This document shows, one piece after another, positions 1 to 5,444 of a stretch of 5,444 bases of DNA. The notes under the pieces are model-generated. The model worked only from the letters and a program-made list of their open reading frames with translations, made no database searches and was not told the DNA's origin. The stretch's first letter is position 1; each line of letters begins with the position of its first letter. The translations under genes and the position numbers were made by a program. Source of the stretch: Paracoccaceae bacterium (GTDB taxonomy: Bacteria > Pseudomonadota > Alphaproteobacteria > Rhodobacterales > Rhodobacteraceae); the NCBI GenBank assembly GCA_007134805.1, contig SLKB01000029.1, positions 1-5,444 on the forward strand, read 5' to 3'.

Positions 1-621
1 CGCACCGAAGCCATAGCCCGAGCAGGCCAGATCCCGGTGACGCTGGGCGGCGAACACAGCCTGACCTGGGCCGCAGCCCTTGGGGTGCAACGCGCGCTTG
101 GCCGCCGCATCGGGATCGTGCAGATCGATGCGCATGCAGATCTGCGGCAGGCTTACCAGGGGTTTCGGCATTCCCACGCCTCGGTGATGCAGCTTCTGAT
201 CGAGGACGAAGGCATGGCGCTGGCGCAATACGGTGTCCGCGCCCTGAGCGTGGAAGAAGCCGAAATTCGCGCCCGGAACAATGTGATCTTCATCGATGCG
301 GAAGAACTCGTCACGGGCGGGATCACCGAGATCACCCTGCCCGCGGATTTCCCCGAGGTTGTCTATGTGAGCTTCGATCTGGACGGGCTGGATGCCGCGA
401 TCATGCCGGCGACCGGCACGCCGGTGCCCGGGGGGCTTGGCTATTATCAGGCGCTGTCTCTGGTTCGCTCAGGGCTCAGGGGGCGGCGCTGCGTCGGCCT
501 CGATGTCGTGGAACTCGCCCCGATCGAGGGGGCCGAGGTCTGGGATTTCACCGCCGCGCAACTGACCTATGCGCTCATCGGGATCGTTCTGGAAAACGAG
601 CGTGCCGGGACGGGCGTCTGA
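1..621 (+). CDS. speB: Agmatinase-family ureohydrolase, C-terminal part (5' end outside window)
   Basis: Ureohydrolases of this family use a two-manganese centre to hydrolyse a guanidino group; agmatinase turns agmatine into putrescine plus urea in the cytoplasm. The frame is open from base 1, so the 206 visible residues are the C-terminal part of a protein usually about 310-320 residues long. The GTG at 37 lies inside the conserved core and is not the start. Metal-ligand motifs appear in family order: GGEHS (His19 of the visible part), DAHAD (Asp43, His45, Asp47), SFDLDGLD (Asp126, Asp128) and a late DVVE (Glu171). The DAHADLR motif followed by SHASVM (55-63) resembles the GGEHS-type agmatinases of archaea and many bacteria more than classical arginases. 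The residue after the SxDxDxxD motif is Ala (132), where Pro is usual. Substrate cannot be settled from sequence: guanidinobutyrase or another guanidino hydrolase is possible. The family is very secure; the gene symbol less so. Confidence 0.88.
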   Translation, partial: RTEAIARAGQIPVTLGGEHSLTWAAALGVQRALGRRIGIVQIDAHADLRQAYQGFRHSHASVMQLLIEDEGMALAQYGVRALSVEEAEIRARNNVIFIDAEELVTGGITEITLPADFPEVVYVSFDLDGLDAAIMPATGTPVPGGLGYYQALSLVRSGLRGRRCVGLDVVELAPIEGAEVWDFTAAQLTYALIGIVLENERAGTGV

Positions 622-636
622 GGCGGCAGGGCCGCC
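622..636 (+). terminator. Short GC hairpin after the agmatinase stop (weak terminator candidate)
   Basis: A perfect 6-bp stem, GGCGGC (622-627) and GCCGCC (631-636), with loop AGG begins immediately after the TGA at 619-621. No run of T follows; the next bases are CGCCGGATCC. It is therefore not a classical intrinsic terminator. It could mark the end of the upstream transcript, or be chance in GC-rich DNA. Confidence 0.25.
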
Positions 637-691
637 CGCCGGATCCGCGCTTCGGCAGGCAGTGCTGCGCCGCTTATCTTGTGTCCAAGGC

Positions 692-720
692 GTGACATTC
701 GCCTGGCGGACGCCTATAAG
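692..720 (+). promoter_or_regulatory. Predicted sigma-70-type promoter of gyrB
   Basis: GTGACA at 692-697 matches the -35 consensus TTGACA at five of six positions. TATAAG at 715-720 matches the -10 consensus TATAAT at five of six. The spacer is exactly 17 bases (698-714). Transcription would start near 726-728, giving a leader of about 21-23 bases before the ATG at 749, with the ribosome-binding site inside it. AT-rich hexamers at this spacing are rare by chance in DNA this GC-rich. The spacer also holds inverted repeats, reported separately. The site is seen in sequence; its activity is inferred. Confidence 0.75.
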
Positions 721-734
721 GGCACAGGTCTAGT

Positions 735-3166
<2,432 letters not shown>

Positions 3167-3256
3167 TTGCGCGGCGCGGCTGAGGTGTGAAGACGCCTTT
3201 GCACTGGCGCCGGGCGACGGCGAATCTGCGATCGGGCTGACAGCAGGACAGGTGCG
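3167..3256. other. 90-base gyrB-transporter intergenic gap, no clear signals
   Basis: The gap is GC-rich, with only 4-bp stems (for example CGCC 3208-3211 with GGCG 3219-3222) and no T-run, so I see no intrinsic terminator. TTGCAC at 3199-3204 is followed 17 bases later by GAATCT, a poor -10, so no convincing promoter is visible. The transporter may be read through from gyrB or use a promoter I cannot recognise. Confidence 0.5.
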
Positions 3257-4618
3257 ATGACGACGCAATCCAAGCGCATCTGGGGATGGTGGATGTTCGA
3301 CTGGGCCAACCAGCCCTATAACATCCTGCTGCTGACCTTCATCTTCGCGCCGTATTTCACGTCTTATGTGGCGCCTGATTCTGTCAGCGGCCAGGCGATG
3401 TGGGGCTGGATGCTCGCCATTTCGGGTCTGCTCACGGCAGCGTTTGCCCCGATCCTTGGGGCCATTGCGGACAGTTCCGGCCACAAGCGCAAATGGATCC
3501 TGCTCTGGTCGGCGCTCTACGTGATCGGCGCAAGCGCGCTCTGGTGGGCGGTCCCGGATGCGGATCAAACGCGTATCCTGCTGATCCTTGTGGCCTTTGC
3601 CATCGGTATGCTGGGTCTCGAATATGGCAGTGTGTTCACCAATGCGATCCTGCCCTCGCTTGGCACGCGCGATCAGTGGGGGCAGATCTCAGGAACCGGC
3701 TGGGCGCTGGGCTATGTGGGCGGCTTGCTGTCGCTCGTGGTCATGCTGCTGGTGCTGGCGGAAAATGACCTGGGCGTGACGCTTCTCGGCAATCCGCCCC
3801 CCTTCGGCCTTGATCCCGAGGCGCGCGAAGGGACCCGCGCTGTCGGGCCCTTCTCGGCACTGTGGTATATCGTCTTCGTCATCCCTTTCTTCCTGTGGGT
3901 GAAAGAGCCGCCCACCCCGCAGAAGCGGCCTAACGCGTTGCGCGAGGGGTTGTCCGAACTCGTGGCCAATCTGCGCGCGCTGCCGCGCCGCAAGAGCCTC
4001 TTTGCATTCCTCGGCGGCTCGCTGTTCTACCGTGATGCGCTTAACGGGATCTATTCCTTTGGCGGCATCTATGCCGCCGGCGTGCTCGGGTGGTCAATCA
4101 TCGAGATCGGCATCTTCGGCATCCTCGCGGCGGCTGTCGGTGCAGTGGCTTGCTGGATAGGCGGCAAGTTCGATGCGCGGTTCGGCCCCAAGCCCGTCAT
4201 CATCTTCTGCATCCTGCTTCTGATCCTCGTCTGCATCGTGATTGTCGGCACCGACCGAACGATGGTTCTGTTCACGCCGGTTGCGCAAGGCTCGAACATG
4301 CCAGACATCATCTTCTATCTGTGTGGCGCGCTGATCGGGGTCGGCGGAGGTGTGCTGCAGGCTGCCTCGCGCACCATGATGGTCCGCCAGGCTAACCCGG
4401 AGCGGATGACCGAGGGTTTCGGCCTCTATGCGCTTTCCGGCAAGGTGTTGTCCTTCGTGGCGCCGGGGATGATCGCGCTTGCCACCACACTCACCGATAA
4501 TCAGAGGCTTGGCGTCTCGCCGCTGATTTTTCTCTTTGTTATTAGTCTTGTGGTGCTAATCTGGGTGAAACCTGAAGGAGAGCCGGATTTCAAATGCGCA
4601 TCCTCCCTGCATTCTTGA
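3257..4618 (+). CDS. UMF1/Atg22-like major facilitator superfamily transporter
   Basis: This 453-residue inner-membrane protein belongs to the major facilitator superfamily, in the branch related to yeast Atg22 (UMF1 type). Substrates of bacterial members are mostly unknown; the yeast relative exports amino acids from the vacuole. The N-terminus WGWWMFDWANQPYN (9-22) is the family signature before helix 1. About 12 hydrophobic helices can be picked out, near 21-39, 48-71, 80-98, 106-126, 147-168, 199-215, 248-277, 282-301, 313-331, 350-370, 390-411 and 420-437. The loop around 216-246 is hydrophilic and basic, as expected between the two halves. MFS motif-A-like sequences follow helix 2 (GAIADSSGHKRKW, 68-80) and helix 8 (GGKFDARFGPK, 302-312). 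EGFGLYALSGK (386-396) is another conserved element. AGGA at 3245-3248 lies 8 bases before the ATG. The last 25 bases overlap mepA, and the tail after KPEGE is probably non-functional extension. The family call is strong; the substrate is unknown. Confidence 0.9.
   Translation: MTTQSKRIWGWWMFDWANQPYNILLLTFIFAPYFTSYVAPDSVSGQAMWGWMLAISGLLTAAFAPILGAIADSSGHKRKWILLWSALYVIGASALWWAVPDADQTRILLILVAFAIGMLGLEYGSVFTNAILPSLGTRDQWGQISGTGWALGYVGGLLSLVVMLLVLAENDLGVTLLGNPPPFGLDPEAREGTRAVGPFSALWYIVFVIPFFLWVKEPPTPQKRPNALREGLSELVANLRALPRRKSLFAFLGGSLFYRDALNGIYSFGGIYAAGVLGWSIIEIGIFGILAAAVGAVACWIGGKFDARFGPKPVIIFCILLLILVCIVIVGTDRTMVLFTPVAQGSNMPDIIFYLCGALIGVGGGVLQAASRTMMVRQANPERMTEGFGLYALSGKVLSFVAPGMIALATTLTDNQRLGVSPLIFLFVISLVVLIWVKPEGEPDFKCASSLHS
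4576..4580 (+). promoter_or_regulatory. Ribosome-binding site of mepA inside the transporter gene
   Basis: AGGAG (4576-4580) lies in the final codons of the transporter, 13 bases before the mepA ATG at 4594. That spacing is longer than usual. A TGA in the mepA frame at 4573-4575 rules out any start further upstream, so 4594 is the earliest possible start and leaves a complete signal peptide. Translation of mepA is likely coupled to termination of the transporter at 4618. Confidence 0.6.
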
Positions 4619-5444
4619 CCGCTGCACTTTTTGCGCTCCCGCTTCCTGCTGGCGCGCAGAACCTGGCCAATCAACTCTTCGGTGCGCATGCCATGCCATC
4701 GATGCAGCCGCCCGAGGCGATCGGCACATATGCCAATGGCTGCGCGGCGGGGCTTGTGCGCCTGCCAGAGACGGGGCCGACATGGCAGGCGATGCGGCTC
4801 ACGCGCAATCGCAACTGGGGCCACCCCGAGGCGATCTCCTACATCCAGGATCTTTCGCGGCAGGCCGTCCGCATCGGCTGGCGAGGGCTCTATATCGGGG
4901 ATATCAGCCAGCCGCGCGGCGGGCCCATGACATCCGGCCATGCGAGCCACCAGAACGGGCTCGATATCGACATCTGGATGCGCCCGCCGCACCGGCTCGA
5001 TCTCAGCCGGGCCGAGCGTGAAAGCCTCAGCTCGATTTCAGTTCGCACCGAGGATCAGCGCCGCATCAATGCGAACTGGACGCAGCAGCATCACGTGCTG
5101 TTGCGCGCTGCGGCGTCGGATAGCCGCGTTGACCGGATCTTCGTCGCTGCCGCCGTCAAGCTGGAGATGTGCCGCACCGCGACCCGCGCCGATACGCCAT
5201 GGCTTCAGAAAATTCGCCCTGCGGTGGGGCACAACTATCATTTCCATGTGCGCCTGCGCTGCCCTCAGGGAAGCCGCCACTGCGTCACGCAGACCCCGAC
5301 AGTGGCCGAACTTTCAAACGGGGGCAATGGCTGCGATGCAACGCTGGACTGGTGGGTAACCGATTTCCTGAACCCGCCGCGGCGCGAGCGCACCGAGCCC
5401 GCTGCCCCGCGGCGCCGCCACCCCCGCGAATTCACGATGGCGGA
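4594..5444 (+). CDS. mepA: Penicillin-insensitive murein DD-endopeptidase (3' end outside window)
   Basis: MepA is a periplasmic zinc enzyme (LAS superfamily, peptidase family M74) that cuts the D-Ala-meso-DAP cross-links between peptidoglycan strands and is insensitive to penicillin. The frame is open from 4594 to the window end: 283 complete codons plus two bases, no stop. Residues 1-21 form a signal peptide with a hydrophobic core and an AGA cleavage site before Gln22. The zinc-site motif SHQNGLDIDIW (118-128) supplies His119 and Asp126, and VGHNYHFHVRLRCP (211-224) supplies His213, His216 and His218; order and spacing match E. coli MepA (His113, Asp120, His206, His209, His211). Cysteines 50, 193, 223, 230 and 247 parallel the disulfide cysteines of the E. 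coli enzyme, but the one expected near the C-terminus is not visible. The tail after about residue 260 is rich in Arg and Pro. With 283 residues already present (E. coli precursor about 274), the end is probably near. The start is fixed by an upstream in-frame stop and the signal peptide. It overlaps the transporter by 25 bases. Confidence 0.93.
   Translation, partial: MRILPAFLTAALFALPLPAGAQNLANQLFGAHAMPSMQPPEAIGTYANGCAAGLVRLPETGPTWQAMRLTRNRNWGHPEAISYIQDLSRQAVRIGWRGLYIGDISQPRGGPMTSGHASHQNGLDIDIWMRPPHRLDLSRAERESLSSISVRTEDQRRINANWTQQHHVLLRAAASDSRVDRIFVAAAVKLEMCRTATRADTPWLQKIRPAVGHNYHFHVRLRCPQGSRHCVTQTPTVAELSNGGNGCDATLDWWVTDFLNPPRRERTEPAAPRRRHPREFTMA

Noticed and set aside
37..39. GTG at 37 as the start of a short agmatinase
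   Set aside because: The frame is open back to base 1, and the GTG lies just before the conserved GGEHS metal motif, so it is internal to a longer protein cut by the window edge.
3199..3227. Possible promoter for the transporter (TTGCAC, 17 bases, GAATCT)
   Set aside because: The -35 matches three of six consensus bases and the -10 only two, which is no better than chance.
4501..4992. A 163-codon minus-strand frame opposite the transporter end and mepA
   Set aside because: It overlaps two well-supported + strand genes, has no family features, and its product is an Arg-rich composition typical of antisense shadows.
4631..5359. Several + strand open frames within the mepA region (4631-4930, 4782-5021, 4940-5359)
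   Set aside because: They are out of frame with mepA, which is open from 4594 to the window edge and carries the signal peptide and zinc motifs. Their products are low-complexity Arg/Ala/Ser-rich sequence.

Overview
This is a 5.4 kb, GC-rich, gene-dense stretch of bacterial chromosome. All four genes I can support lie on the + strand. The DNA gyrase B protein reads like an alphaproteobacterial one, with the long Gram-negative TOPRIM insert. Together with the base composition and the neighbouring families, it suggests an alphaproteobacterium, most likely of the Rhodobacterales (Paracoccaceae/Roseobacter type). That placement is inference from protein character, not from a database search.

Layout. 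Positions 1-621 hold the C-terminal two thirds of an agmatinase-type ureohydrolase whose start lies outside the window. Positions 622-748 are intergenic: a short GC hairpin right after the stop codon, then a very good sigma-70-like promoter. Positions 749-3166 encode a complete 805-residue DNA gyrase subunit B with every ATPase and TOPRIM motif in place. A 90-base gap without a clear terminator or promoter follows. Positions 3257-4618 encode a 453-residue, 12-helix major facilitator transporter of the UMF1/Atg22-like type. Its last 25 bases overlap the start of a secreted penicillin-insensitive murein endopeptidase (MepA), from 4594 to beyond the right edge.

How the genes relate. Agmatinase (polyamine/guanidino metabolism) and gyrase (DNA supercoiling) have no obvious shared pathway and look like ordinary chromosomal neighbours. 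The transporter and mepA overlap and are probably translationally coupled. A peptidoglycan-cleaving periplasmic enzyme joined to an uncharacterised inner-membrane transporter is the one pairing that hints at a shared job, but the sequence does not prove it.

I found no RNA gene, mobile element, CRISPR array, insertion sequence or notable repeat, and no sign of horizontal transfer. This looks like a core chromosomal region, and I do not see a previously undescribed system in it. Three small items deserve a second look: the inverted repeats within the gyrB promoter, the transporter/mepA overlap, and the arginine/proline-rich, cysteine-poor tail of MepA.
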